From Selaginella tamariscina (taxonomy: Eukaryota > Streptophyta > Lycopodiopsida > Selaginellales > Selaginellaceae), in contig PUQB01000071.1 in NCBI GenBank assembly GCA_003024785.1, forward strand, positions 372,001-436,000: DNA of 64,000 nt, read 5' to 3'. The position numbers and the translations under genes were made by a program. The notes under the pieces were generated by a model, which ran no database searches, was not told the origin of the DNA, and worked only from the letters and a program-made list of their open reading frames with translations. Shown in pieces: positions 36,891 to 49,559 of this stretch; positions within the stretch are counted from its first letter, which is position 1; the number at the start of each line of letters is the position of its first letter.

Positions 36891-39800
36891 TACGTGGCAC
36901 TTAAATGGTTTTTTCAGTTGAAACCAAATAACTGGGCAATTTTGTTCAGTTGTATGGCTATAGAGCATAAATCAATAAAACATGTACCAAAATTACTTAA
37001 TTTAATTTAATATATTATTTTTTATTTCTAAATTTAAACATTAGAAAATCTAAGACTTATAAATAAAGAGCAGTTGAAGATTCATAAAAATGTTAATCAT
37101 TTACATATGAAAGATTTCATATATATATATAGAGAAGAGAGAGAGAGAGAGAGACATTTGATATACTTAATTGCAAAAGGAACAAAGGCATTAATGTGTG
37201 TAATATGCATGGTCTTTTGAAGGTCTCTCTTATATAACAACACATATAGGTCTCTTTCTCTCTCTATATATAATGTTGGTTGATTTAGATTGAGCATGTA
37301 TATAAATTAAAAATGATATAGTTTTATAAGAGATTGATAAAAACATACACAATGTTATATTTGAATTTAAATACATTTGTATACATGTATAACATTAGTT
37401 TATATATGTACATAAATCTATATATTTATGTAGAGAAAGAGAGTGTGAGAACTCCTTATAAGTATAATCAATAAACAATTAAAGTAAACAATTCTTATAT
37501 GTATATAAATATATATATATATAAAGAAAAAAAACTAGTAAATTATTACCATTAATTTCACATAAGAAAATAATAATGAATCATTAAAGAGTTAGAGCTT
37601 AACATATTTTTTTAATTAAAATATTGAGTAATTGCATTTTCATTACATATATATTATAACATATATATGTAGAAATCACCTTCACTCAATGGAAATGGAA
37701 ATTGTGCACTGTTAATTTATTTTTTAATTCAATTAACCATTATAGCAAAAAAGCATAATAATGATGTGGCACTTTTTATTTATTAAGGCCGAATAACCAC
37801 CCGGTGGTGATCAAAATGTTAATTCTAATATTCGTAAAAGTTAAACACATTTTAGGTCCAAGAAAATCAGTTGCTTATTTATTGTGGATTAATTTTTTTT
37901 ATTCAAATTAGATTTATAAAACATATCAAATGAAATTTTGTTAATTTTCATAATCTATAAAAGACTAAAAATTTGAGTTCTTATGTATTGCTAGAAGTTT
38001 TCAAACTATAGTGAATAATCATGTCATAAAACAGATACTCTAATATACTCATTTTATATAGGGTGTGTATTAGTATATAGGATAAAGTATACAAATACCA
38101 TATTAAATATTTAATATAAAACTCAGTTTCATTTTTAAAACTAATTATTCATAATTCTAGTTAAACGAGAACTTGAAGTTTTAAATTTGATATTTTCTCA
38201 AAGCGGTATTAAATGTACAGTCCCCGTGCTTTAAAATTTAAAATTTAATAGTTATAATTTTATGTGGCATAAATATAGTTATCTGGTATTTATTATCTTT
38301 AATCTAAATTTATACACACATATATATAGTACAAGATATAGTAATGAAAATGAATTATTATATATAGATATACACACAACGTGTATATGCGCGTGTTGTG
38401 CATATACGTGTCTAAAATTGAAACAATTAATATATATTCTCTCTACAGTATGTGTGTGTGTGTATGCGCAGAAAAGTATATACGTGTCTAAGATCAAGTG
38501 TACGTTGTATATTGTAAATGATGTGTATAAAACAGGCATACAAACGTATATGAGAAAGATTAGCAGTGACCAGTGTCTTCATAAAATTATAGTGCATCAT
38601 ATATTACACTTTATATTTGTATATAGAATTGTACATAATAAAAATTAGTGTAGGAGGTTATGATTACATAAAATGTATGTTTATAACAATTTGAGAATTA
38701 TAGAAAACTAAAGGGTCAGTTTGATAATTTATTAATATTTCTATTGTTTTATAGTGATTATCTTGTTCATGTGACAACAAATTTGGAAAATTTTATTCAT
38801 TATGGACATACAACGTTTATATATATAAAAATAGACACGCACACGCACACACATTTTAGATATAATGTACATACATGAATATCCACTTAGGATACTTGTC
38901 TATATTTTATCAAACAACAATGAAAGTGATTTGATAATTCATATAATATTATTATATATTATATTTGTCCTCTCTATATGTATAAACATAAATTTCTGTT
39001 TTAAGTATATAATAATAAGATCCTCATGCCAAGGGATAAAGAGATCAATCTTCCTTATTTATTTAATATTTATCGATAGAGAAGTGTGTAATACTTTAAA
39101 TATAATATCAAAACATTACATTTGATTGATTATAAATTTAATTTAGTATATCCATAATAAACTCTTTTTTTTTTTGTCTCTCGTCGTTATCACGAGCCCA
39201 CCAAACTATATAAATTATCATACAATGCTGGGTTGGTTAACCTGCCTATCTGACACCTGTTCCAAAGAATCAGGTATTATATATACTATATACCTTCAGA
39301 TTCCTGAAATAAATGCATTTGTCTTTCTTTTTTATATAATATAAATTTAATAAATTTATATGACTTAAGCATGTTATGTGGAGCTTAACTAGTTTGCCAC
39401 GTATTAACATGCCTATACAGCATAACACACCCAACAACAATGAAAACAGAAGAGTATAACACCTCACACAATAATATATTAATGAAAATGACATGTTATG
39501 TATATATACACCTGTACATAAGTATACCACTGTTGACAGAGCATAGTACTAGAATGTACTAGAAAAATATTGCACCTACCACAAGAAATGACTCGTATAT
39601 ATATGTGGTGTGTATGTGTCTATGTATAATGTGTACATATACAAGTATTGTTATGTATAGTGACCACAGTCTTAAATAAAATATATATACATTATATTAT
39701 ATACCAATTCCATTATCAATTGCTTATAAAAGTGCAATCCACTAAATATATGTGTTTACAAAAGTCATTTTTTGAAAATGTTAAACTTGTCGGCCTCTTT

Positions 39801-40599
39801 TTTCTCTTTTAAACATAAAAGTTTAAAAAAGGAAACACGCCTTCAAAGTACCAATATTTAATCAAAGTGGTATTTATTCTCTCTTTAAAACCTTAGATTT
39901 ATATAATTTTAATTGCCAGTTACAAAAATATTCTTTAACTTTTGTTTCTATCACTTTGTAAATAAACATAATACAGTAAATCCTATATATTTAAACAAAA
40001 TAAACATAAATATATACATAAAATAACAGGGAAAAAATAATGTTCAAATTTTATTTACTTTATAATTCCACAATTAACCCTGGTTGTGCTTTATTATATT
40101 AAAAGATTATTTAAATAATATACTATTTATATGTAAATGGGATATTCATTAAAATTAAATAATGTATCATTAATTTAATTTTAAGTAATAAATTCAATAG
40201 TTTACCTTTAAAGGCTGGATTCATTTATTTAAATATATATATTTAAAAGATAAGTTTTAAATTTATTTAAGTCATGGATTTATTTATAATTTAATTTAAA
40301 TTCTAAACTTTGAAAATTTAAATGTTATTTAGGACATTTTATACACACAACAAAAACATATTTTATTCTTCTTTATTTCATTATTATTATCTATACAATT
40401 TGATTTTTCACAATTACTTACGTCTTGAGAAATATATTATCTTACACACTAATTAATCCCTTCATACGCCATGTTGCATTAAGAAAACTCTGCTCCTTTA
40501 GTTTATCTCCGCAGCCAAACGATTTACTACTTAGTAGAAACCTTCAAAGATTTACCACACTTTTATGCAGATCCCTTGTCCACAAATAATCTAGCAACT
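36891..40599. other. AT-rich intergenic region
   Basis: Noncoding, with GA/CT runs (37125-37154), TA runs (37505-37521) and TG tracts (38450-38462). I see no gene. The open frames near 38262-38648 are low-complexity Tyr/Ile-rich translations of AT and TG repeats on both strands. Confidence 0.65.
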
Positions 40600-42119
40600 C
40601 TAGCGTTGTAGCATAAACACCACCTCATTAATTATCAATTGAACATAAGTTAACATATACAAAATACAAATCTTTATATATTTCTGTAGGTATATGTAAC
40701 GTATTTATTGAGTTAATACTATGCATATGTATAACTACGAATGAACATACAGACCACACATTCACTATATACAAACGTCTTAGAGATAGATATGTATTAT
40801 CATGTGACTTATCAAATCACTTTCATTATTGTTTGTAAAAGCTTACGTACACTATATCCAAAATATGTGTCTATATATTTATGTCATAAACTTTTGCTAG
40901 ACCATTTCATTTCATTATACATTAAACAAAATGGCTAGCTGATCTTAAACCCTAAATGGATAATTATATTAAACAAATGAGTAGATTTCTACTATGCTTA
41001 ACTTTTAATAAGCAAATAAACATACATTTCTACTATAGCTTAAACTTTAATGAGCAATAAAAACATACCTCGGGAACAGAGAGCTGCAACGGAATTTTGG
41101 ACGTCATAGTGATTGAAGAAACAGGACGAAAAGCATCCTCCTCCAATGCTTTATAAACCTTCCTCACCCGTATACGACCTGTGACAAACAAACAAAACAA
41201 ACACACATCAAAATCTCAACAACCAGAAAAATCTCGTAAACAGTAAACAATTAAATAAAACACAAAGGATTCTATAGAACACCAACCTGTGCTGGAAATC
41301 TAGATTCTCCACGGCACTTCTTGTCCTCCCATGCCGTTGGATCTATATTCGATCCCCCAAAGCTTGCTGCCTGTTTGTCATGATATATATATATATATAT
41401 ATCATATAATTACTGACCTCGAACACCCCGTGAAGTTGATGGGTAGTGTAATTATAAAGAAACAATGGCAGTCCCGGCTGAATTGCACGAACAGAGTCAC
41501 GGTATCTCTGAGGCAGTCCTGAAAAGCACCAAATCGCATCAGAAAAAAAAAAAAGTAAAGAAAAGCACTTTCCATCTAATAATGTGTACTACGAACACCA
41601 CTTACCAAAGAGCCTTTCAAGCAAAGTAAAACATATACACGTCACACATGCATACATAGTGTATGAGCACTTCGGACACACACATACACTGTATATGCAT
41701 GAGCGCTTACCAAAGAGCTGACGCTTTAAATCTTCCTGCATGGTATCATTATTACAAACGAAGATGTAACCACCAAGCGTTTCAGTACGGGGGAGCATCT
41801 CTGACGGAGGTAGAGTCTTAAACCGCTTGTCAAGCCCGGCATTTTGCGGGTTCTGTTGTCCTAAACTAGACTGCTTCTGCTCCAGAAACGACTGCTTTGC
41901 ATTCATATTACCACGTTTGTGGAGATCTGCAGCTACTTTCTTAACTTCGTTTGTATACCCGGTAAGCCGAGACGTTGGTTTCGGATCGAACTTTGGCTTT
42001 CCAAGGAACTGTGTCTGTTTGTATGTCTGTAGAGATTGGAGTGGGACTGTTGCTCCCCATTTCCAATCTACAGATTTGTGGTCCACTGGCTCGTCGGGCA
42101 AGTTCCAATATGAAGCCAT
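40600..42119 (-). CDS. DCD-domain protein (B2/NRP type)
   Basis: Coding exons on the minus strand are 42119-41711, 41518-41418, 41370-41283 and 41178-41069, all with GT-AG borders and matching phases. A further exon is needed because the last reads ...QLSVPE into a donor (gag|gtatgt). The best candidate is 40623-40600, which adds seven residues and a TAG; this is tentative. The product is about 243 aa. The N-terminus is polar (MASYWNLPDEPVDHKSVDW), then KRFKTLPPSEMLPRTE leads into the DCD domain: GGYIFVCNNDTMQEDLKRQL, RYRDSVRAIQPGLPLFLYNY, THQLHGVFE, AWEDKKCRGESRFPAQV and DAFRPV. DCD proteins are plant-specific and linked to stress, ER-stress and programmed cell death signalling. The N-terminal region is not Asn-rich as in Arabidopsis NRP, so it is closer to the B2 type. 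Confidence 0.9.
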
Positions 42120-42820
42120 TGTATATATCGAACTGAAAGCAAAGAAAATTGTATGAAAAAGCTTTAAAACTATTTTAGGAGATTCTAGTGATCACAAACA
42201 GGGAATAACTTACGTAAATTTGCTCCGAGATTGTCGGGAAGCCTTTTAAGTTGTTCTAAAGATCTAGAATAATGTAATGTCTTCCGAAAACTATAGTTAA
42301 CTAAACTCACATGAAAATCCCGAATAGGAAAACTATTAACTAACCTGTGTTGTATAGATTTGGGGGTTTGTAAGTAGGCCGAAAAGGGGGATTTTGGGGG
42401 AAAATACGGGATTCAATGTGAGTAAATACACTGATTATCTGATTTATGGGGAAAGTATGGAAGATTTCAAGGGACTTGAGAGGTGTTCTACTCCCGGAAG
42501 GGATTTATGGGATTCTGGAGCTCAAAATGCTTCTGAGAGATGAATTTTGGGCTGAAAAGCATGGATTTGAGCAAATTTTGAGCTCAAAATGGGATTATTA
42601 GGAGAAGTATGGGAATTTTGGGAGAAGTATGGGATTTTCTGGGGTTAGAACACGCTAGAAATGTGGATCTGAGATCTATAGAATGGTAGATTCAACGTAC
42701 CTTGTGGAGACTGCCCGGAAGCTTAGTACGAGCGCTTCTTCTTGATTCTTTAGACCCTAAGCGCCGCTCTAAGAGAAAGCGCGTTGGGAAAAGGACTGGC
42801 CGCGTCCATAGTCCAAATTG
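42120..42820 (-). promoter_or_regulatory. 5' leader and promoter side of the DCD gene
   Basis: Reading on the minus strand, an acceptor (tttgctttcag) lies just before the ATG. Candidate leader donors are at about 42214 (ttac|gtaagt) and about 42704 (caag|gtacg), so the leader is probably spliced. The GC-richer stretch 42705-42820 is the likely first leader exon. The leader introns contain repeated gggattttggg and 'agtatggga' motifs. Confidence 0.5.
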
Positions 42821-44682
42821 TGAAGTTTCCAATAATCTGTATTTTAACTATTTTTACTCTCTTTCTTTATTTAAAAGTTAATTTTTTGATATTTCTATTT
42901 TCCGCCATGGCTCATGTACGGAAGAAGCATCTGTGACTCATGTGCAATACAGCGCATCGATACGTCATATAATTAAAAAATGGAGTAAATTTAAGCTTTA
43001 AATACAAATATCCATTATATAAATTTCTATATTAAACATGAATTAAAGAGATTAGGATGGGATTTGACAAGGATGATATTGTGATTTGAAAACAAAATTA
43101 TATTTCATTTTTAAATAAGTACACTAGTTCTATAGCATATCACATAGATATTGATGTATAATAATATATTTAAAATATAGAATTGAAAACTATACATTAT
43201 ATAATTATAAATAAAAAAATTATAATCCTTTTTATGTGGACTCATTCCTCTGTAGCATAGCATGAAACAATATAAAGATGATATAAATCATTCATACTAA
43301 TTTACATTTTTCTTAAGACATTCACATTACAGCATCTTATTAATTTTTGGTTCTAAGTTTTATCATGTCCTTATGAATTATGTTGCTTTAATATGTTCTT
43401 CATATATATCATGTAGAGTTTTTTTATGCCAAGGTAAGTTTTAATATTAGAGTCGAATAAATATGTACGTTCAGCATTAAAGAACCACATAAAACTAGTC
43501 TTTCACTATTTAGTCATAAAGATTACAAATTGTCTCTAAACCCAACCCATTCACCTTTCAACTTTTATAAATGGTCATTGTGACCCCATCCTAAACATAT
43601 TAATTCTCATGCGTATCTATTGTGATGCTTATAAATAAACATCTTGATTAAGTTTCTAAAATGGGTTAAAATTTTTCAATTAAAGTTTTAGATTACTTCT
43701 TTTATCTTTATGAATTCATCGTATAAATGCATGTTATAACCATTTATCATTTACTATTAAATTTCAAAATTTAAAGTAAAGATTAAACATTATTTCCCTT
43801 TAGAATGGACAAGTACTATAGTTGGTAGTGAAATGGGAGGTTGAAGCATATGTGGTCATTATGAGAGATTTTAAGTCACGAACACCCTTTACACAAGCCA
43901 AATATGTAACTTTTAGTGGTGAATGTGGAAGTAATAGAATATGAGACAAATGTATACAACCACACGTTGAGGATGAGAATTCAATGTCATAGCATGGCTA
44001 ATTTTTATATAGCAATAAGGTTACTCATTCATAATGGCACCGATACATATTTAGAAATAAGAAGAATATCATGCAGAACATAATATGAGAAATTACAAAT
44101 GATTATCTTATCACATTTATGTTGAGTATTGAAATCATAAAAGAGTTTTGGCTCTTGAATTATTTTATTAAACTAATTTATAAATCAATGTACATGCGTT
44201 TAACCCTACTACAATATGCGAAGATAAACATGGAGAAGATGAGATCAATCATGTATTAAATTAATGTTATTAAATAAACCTTTTTCTAGTGTGCACTCGA
44301 AATTATAAAACCAAAGAGGATAACACCCCACAAGAGAAGAAGGCACAAATTAATAAAATTGTTAAAGTAAGAAGTTATGAAAGTGTTTATTAAATAGTAT
44401 ATTTTAATTTTCATGTAATTGCCTAAGAATGTAGCATATCATATGCACAATATAAATGAGTCAAAAAGGATCTTAGGTTTGTTGAATTAATGAAACTTTT
44501 TCGTAATGTAATTAAAATTAAGAAATAGACAATAATACAACTTTAAGAAAGCATACAAAGTATTCATGAAGAAGAGAGCGATACTTTTATTAAATGATAT
44601 AGATGTATAGACATTATATTTCATGGAACTTTATTTTATAAAAGTGGAGAGCTTGCATGAGATTTAATAAGAAGAAGATCTA
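42821..44682. other. AT-rich intergenic sequence, possibly the decayed LINE 5' part
   Basis: No gene is seen. The right half (about 43800-44680) may be an unrecognisable upstream part of the LINE whose reverse transcriptase begins at 44683, but I could not identify an endonuclease domain. Confidence 0.5.
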
Positions 44683-44860
44683 GACTTCATAAAGGAACAG
44701 ATTAAGCAAGTTATTCTCAAACTCCTAAGAGAAAAGTCAATATATGTATATGGCTTTACAACCAAACTTTTCAAGGCAGCAATAGCTCAATCTGTAACAA
44801 AGATAGTTATACCAATATTTAACAATATAATCCATACAAGATTCCCACAAGCATGGTTAG
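44683..44860 (+). pseudogene. LINE reverse transcriptase, 5' part
   Basis: One open frame with IKEQIKQVILKLL, then YVYGFTTKLFKAA, then IPIFNNIIHTRFPQAWL. This is the N-terminal RT region of non-LTR retrotransposons (the known pattern is ...DVYGF...LF...IFNNII..G.FP..W). It is interrupted after the AWL codons by the family A LTR. The rest of the RT resumes in the same frame at 53096. Confidence 0.8.
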
Positions 44861-45098
44861 TGTCATAGTTTTTATTATGATTCGACTCTTTATTTTGGAC
44901 GTTAACTGTTGTTATCTACTGTACTATATTGATGGACCCTACATATAGTAGGAAATAGCCCGCTTAGTGCACTTGGGTATCTGGTGATGGTCCGGCCAGG
45001 TATCATTAAGTATTTGCAGGAAACTCTAAGCGAAGCTAGAACTTACCTTCTAGAAATCCACCCCCAATTTTAATGTCTCGGCCCACTTACACATTCAG

Positions 45099-45134
45099 GA
45101 GGGGGAGGGGGAGGGGGAGGGGGAGGGGGGGGGG
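45099..45134 (+). repeat. (GGGGGA)n run
   Basis: At least four GGGGG-A units followed by a run of ten G. It lies in the family A LTR copy 2 and is not seen in copy 1. It has strong G-quadruplex potential. Confidence 0.85.
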
Positions 45135-45385
45135 CTCCATCACATAAATAAGGTAGAGTATGAGTAGAAGAGCTCTAGGTTCATGACTGAGTTTCGTTGC
45201 TCTTTTGCCGATACAAGCTCTAGCTTGTGTCGTTAAGGCACAACCCTTTATTGTGCCGTCCTAACTTCCAGATGATAGGGGTACGTCCCACCTTTGGGGT
45301 AGCACACCCTTAACGTTGGCGAATCCATGCCTAGAAGGTCTTGTCGGAATGGATACTTTAAGAGGCAGAGGTTGAGGCTTGTCTC

Positions 45386-46001
45386 TGTCACGACCCGATA
45401 CAGGATATAGGATTTCGAATACAGGTTTCCGAATATAGAATATAGGATATGGGATACAGGATATGCCTGCAGATATTCCTACAATATATACTTACAGGAT
45501 ATTCCTAAAGGATATGCCTACAGGATATTCCTACAGGATATACCACAGGATATGCCTAGAGGATAAGGGACATGTGGACTCGTTTTAGCCTTTGCATGCA
45601 TATAGCCACTTTTAGATGCATGCAACCACTTTTAGCACTCATGCCTAGATTAGCTCTTGGAGTTGTGAGCATAAAAGCTCCGACCTAATTGTTGTACAAT
45701 CTGTTACTATCAACACCAGTCATTCTACGATCATTCTTGTTCTTGTCTTATTCGTGACTTGCTTCTTGCCTCCTGTTCCTATCTTGCTCCTGGATCCTGT
45801 CTTGCACCTTCCTATCCTGCTCCTGTCTTGCTCCCGGATCTTTCCTGTTCATGTCTTGCTCCTGAGTTCCTACTTCTTGTCTTGCTCCCTGTCCTACTCT
45901 TGAGTCAAGCCTTCTTATTCTTGAAACCCTGCTCTCTTCCTGGTTCCTGGATCGTGGCTTAACAATTACTATCTCCCTAGTTCCTGGATCGTGGCTTGAC
46001 A
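45386..46001 (+). repeat. 5' LTR of element 2
   Basis: TG...CA ends. The first 180 bp is a run of degenerate acaggatatnccta units, many near-palindromic (aggatattcct). The TATA-like cataaaag is at 45670. The last third is pyrimidine-rich with repeated cttgctcctg/gatcctgt. The end is a duplicated ~38 bp unit (ttcctggatcgtggcttgac). No standard TGG-starting primer-binding site follows it; the next bases are gtttgatagtaac. Confidence 0.9.
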
Positions 46002-46092
46002 GTTTGATAGTAACTGCTTTCATACTCTCCGATTCCCAGTTACTTTTTTTTTCTCCTTCGTTTTCCTCTTTTTGTTTTTCCTTTCATAGATC

Positions 46093-46980
46093 ATGGCCGA
46101 TTTTGAGCACTTTCAACGCGAGCACCAAATGTTGTTTCATGAGCTGGCCACTTTGTGCCAAGTGGTCACAAATCTGCAAGGTTCCACCAATGCGGCACAT
46201 GCAGCTGCTGATGCATCCTCCAAGGCTGCTGCGCAGGCTCTCTCTCAAGCATCAGTGGTTTCCTCTCCATCGAACTTTTCTTCGGAGCCGAAGATCAGCA
46301 TGCCAGAAAAGTTCAGTGGCAATCGCGCGATTTCCAAGGTTTCCTAAATCAGATCCACTCTTGATCCGCATGCAACCAGCCGCTACTCGATTGATGCATA
46401 AAAGGTTGGCCTTTTGGCATCTTACTAATTGATCTCCACGAGCTTGGGTTGCCCCTTGCTGGAGCGTGGCAGCCCATTGATGGAAGACTTTGAAGGTTTC
46501 GTGGCTGCCTTTGAAGCCTACTTTGGAGATCCTGATAAGTATCGTTTGCATGCACGAAGTTACGAAAGCTCACCCAAGGATCCCGATCAACTTCTGTCTA
46601 TGCATCGAATTTCAGCAACTTTGCACGAACATTCTATGGGACGAGACTGCATTGATCGAACTTTCGTTTTGGGTTGAGGGATGACGTGAAGGACCTTCTC
46701 CTTACGTTACCAATTGCCCAAACATTAGAGAGATCATGCAACAAGCCGTTCGCTGTTGACAACGTTTGTTGAGCATCGTCAGGAAAGATCCCGTCAGCAA
46801 TTCCTGCAAACCAATCCTACAGCTGTGGTACATGTTTTGCAACACCTTCTGGAGTAGTTCCTATGGAGGTTGAGAAATCCAAGCGTGGCTCTCTTTCCGC
46901 TGTTGAGAAGCAATGTCGCTGCAGTGAGAACCTATGCTTGTATTGTGGTGAAGCAGGACACAAGGTGGTAGAATGTTCTA
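46093..46980 (+). pseudogene. gag remnant of element 2
   Basis: ATG at 46093 opens a capsid-like N-terminus (MADFEHFQREHQMLFHEL, then an Ala-rich coiled stretch) for 84 codons. Frames then change repeatedly. A CCHC zinc knuckle, CLYCGEAGHKVVEC (C-x2-C-x4-H-x4-C), is intact at 46935-46976. Gag packages the RNA and forms the particle. Confidence 0.85.
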
Positions 46981-47124
46981 TTAAAGCCAGGAAGTTCAAA
47001 CACGTGAAGTTGAAGCTGAAGTTCAGTCGAAAAACTTCAATGTTCACTTCATCTAGGAGCCCGAAGTTGGACGTAGGTGCAGGCTCCATTGGTGCTGCTC
47101 ATACCATTCATCACTAAGTTTCTT

Positions 47125-47515
47125 GTACACATTCATCTTAATAATCGAGAGCTCAAGGAGTTTGCCCTGTTAACATTGGTGCAAATGCATGCTTCATGGA
47201 TGACACTTTTGTAATTCAACATGGCATTCCGGTGGTGGAGTTGAAGCGTGCAGTTCCTGTAGAGGTGGCCGATGGTCGTCTGATTGCTTCTGGCGCAGTT
47301 ACCCATGCTACCAAACCTCTCTCTTGCAGTCATGACATTCAACTGTTCAATTTCCTTCAACTTGATAAGACTCGGTCGACTCCCATCATTTTGGGCATGC
47401 CATGGTTCGTTATTGCAAATCCGCAAATCAACTGGAGGTCTAGGACGCTCACGTTTTCCTCTCCAACAGCCAGGATCAATCTGTACCTTCCATCGTGCAG
47501 GATACATCCTTAGTA
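47125..47515 (+). pseudogene. Protease region of element 2, active site lost
   Basis: A retropepsin-type segment runs on from the zinc knuckle. The active-site codons at 47172-47183 read N-I-G-A instead of D-T-G-A, two changes of the G-to-A and C-to-T kind. Element 1 keeps D-T-G-A at the same place. The downstream frame is open from 47196 to 47513 (VVELKRAVPVEVADGRLIAS and IILGMPW). Confidence 0.8.
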
Positions 47516-47544
47516 TCTGACAGTACAAGCTACAGGATTGACCG

Positions 47545-47800
47545 TGCCTGTTCCTATATCAGTGTTGAAGACTCCTCCTCGACAAGATTCACCTCATGTC
47601 AATTCCTCAGCACATCCACATGCTCTCTCCACTCCTGTAAGTTTGAGATTCCTGTACAGGGTTTTCCAATCCTGTATCAATGTCGAAGGTTCCTCCTTAA
47701 CAGGATCCACCTCTTGTTGGTTCGTCAGCACACTCGCAGGCTTTCCTCACTCCTGTGCAACCATGGACTTCTGTACAGGATTCTTCCAATCCTTTACACT
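47545..47800 (+). repeat. Minisatellite-like duplication in the protease-RT linker
   Basis: A unit of about 118 bp (agtgttgaagactcctcct...cactcctgt, then aatgtcgaaggttcctcctt...cactcctgt) is present twice, with part of a third. Element 1 has one unit (about 33190-33300). It encodes a Ser/Pro/Thr-rich linker in element 2. Confidence 0.6.
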
Positions 47801-48109
47801 CGTCAACATCCACATAGGTTTTTCCCAATCCTGCCTCTTTTTGTTACTCTGCTTCTGTTCCACTCCTCAAGATCCTTCCTCTTTTTTAGTCACAGTTCCC
47901 TCCTTCTCCTCTCCAAGTTCTTACCACTACCATGCATGAACTTGCCACTGATCCTGCTCCTTTCCATCTTTTTGCCTTTCAAGTAACTCCTAGTCCTCTT
48001 CTATCTTTCTTGTATCTCATTTTCTTATTTTCAATTCTCCTTTCTCCTTCTCCTTCTCCTCCTTCTTCCCTACCATCCAAGTATCACTCCTTTCAGGAAC
48101 GTTTTTGAT

Positions 48110-49277
48110 AAGCACAAGGCTGCAGTTTCTTCCTGTTCACAAGTCCTACGACTGTTCCTATTGATCTTGCGGAAGGAAAAGACTCCACCATTCCAACCGA
48201 TCTATGCATTTTGTCACCCACAGAGTTGGAGGTTCTTTGTCAGTACATCGAGGACAACTTGGCATCCGGCTTCATTCGTCACTCAAAGTCCCCTGCAGGA
48301 GCACCTATTTCTTTGTCAAGAAGAAGGATGGGAGTTTACGTTTGGTTGTGGACTACAGGGGTTTGAATAAGTCACCATTCGGAATCGGTACCCGTTGCCA
48401 TTGATCCCGGAACTTCTCGATCGGCTGCGAGGAGCAAAGGTGTTCACGAAGATCGACTTACGAGGGGCCTACAACCTTGTACGGATTCGTCCAGGCGATG
48501 AGTGGAAGACTGCCTTTCGTACAAGGTATGGACACTTCGAGTACACGGTAATGCCTTTCGGACTTACCAATGCCCCAGTCGTGTTCCAACACATGGTGAA
48601 CGACATCTTTCGACTTCTTGGACCAGTTTGTGGTGATCTACCTCGATGACATTTTGATTTTCTCCAAGGACCAGGCGGCACATGACAAGCATGTACGATT
48701 GTTCTACAGCGGCTTCGCAAGCATGGCTTGTATGCGAAGTTGGAGAAGTGTTTTTTCGACAGGGATTCTGTAGAGTTTTTGGGCTACATCATCTTCCTGC
48801 TGGCGTTTCCATGGACATGCACAAGGTGAAGACCATCATGGAGTGGGAGAGGCCCAAGTGTACAAGACGTACAATATTTCCTTGGCTTTGCAAACTTCTA
48901 CAGGCAATTCATACAGAACTTCTCCAACGTGTACTTCCACTCACAGAACTCACCAAGCACACAGGGTTTTCTCTTTGTCCGACAAGGCGGAACATGCATT
49001 CATAGCACTCAAGGACGTCTTTACGACAGCTCCGATCCTAATACATCCTGATCCTTCCCGTCCCTTATTCATTGAAGCAGATGCTTCAGATTTTGCGGTA
49101 GGTTCTATCCTATTACAAGTTGGAGAAGACAAGTTACTCCATCCTGTAGCCTTTCACTCTTGTAAGTTCCTTTTAGCGGAGATCAATTATAAGATTCATG
49201 ACAAAGAACTTAAGGCCATTATAGATTCATTCGAGGAGTGGCAGCACTTCCTGGAAGGTGCTGCGCATCATGTATAA
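48110..49277 (+). pseudogene. Reverse transcriptase-RNase H of element 2
   Basis: RT segments: [17 protein letters not shown] (about 48440-48490), [15 protein letters not shown], then the catalytic Y-L-D-D codons intact at 48639-48650 but in a different frame. RNase H: PLFIEADASDFAVGSILLQ and INYKIHDKELKAI (49062-49230). At least three frame changes separate the blocks. The order and motifs are standard for Ty3/gypsy pol. Confidence 0.88.
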
Positions 49278-49559
49278 GTCCTTACGGATCACAAGAACCT
49301 GGAGTTTTTTAAACGGCTCGAGTTCTTAGTCAGCGATAGGCTAGGTGGGCGGAATTTTTATCACGTTTTGATTTTGTCATGTCTATAGGCCCGGTTTCCG
49401 GAATGGTAAGGCAGACACATTGTCTAGGCGCTCTTAACTTGCACCGACCTCGGGCAATCTTGCATATGATTGTCAAAGGCAAGTGTTATTGGGTCCTGAT
49501 TTTTCCAGCTTGCGGCACTATAGGTTCATTAGGCTCCAGCAAATTCAACACTTCTACAG

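Noticed and set aside
38262..38648. 128-codon plus-strand open frame, with an 86-codon frame on the other strand
   Set aside because: Both are Tyr/Ile/Cys-rich translations of TG and TA repeats, with no conserved motif and AT-level base composition.
45748..46023. Minus-strand Arg/Gln-rich open frame of 91 codons, and its partner on the plus strand
   Set aside because: It translates the cttgctcctg repeats inside the 5' LTR; there is no evidence of a gene.
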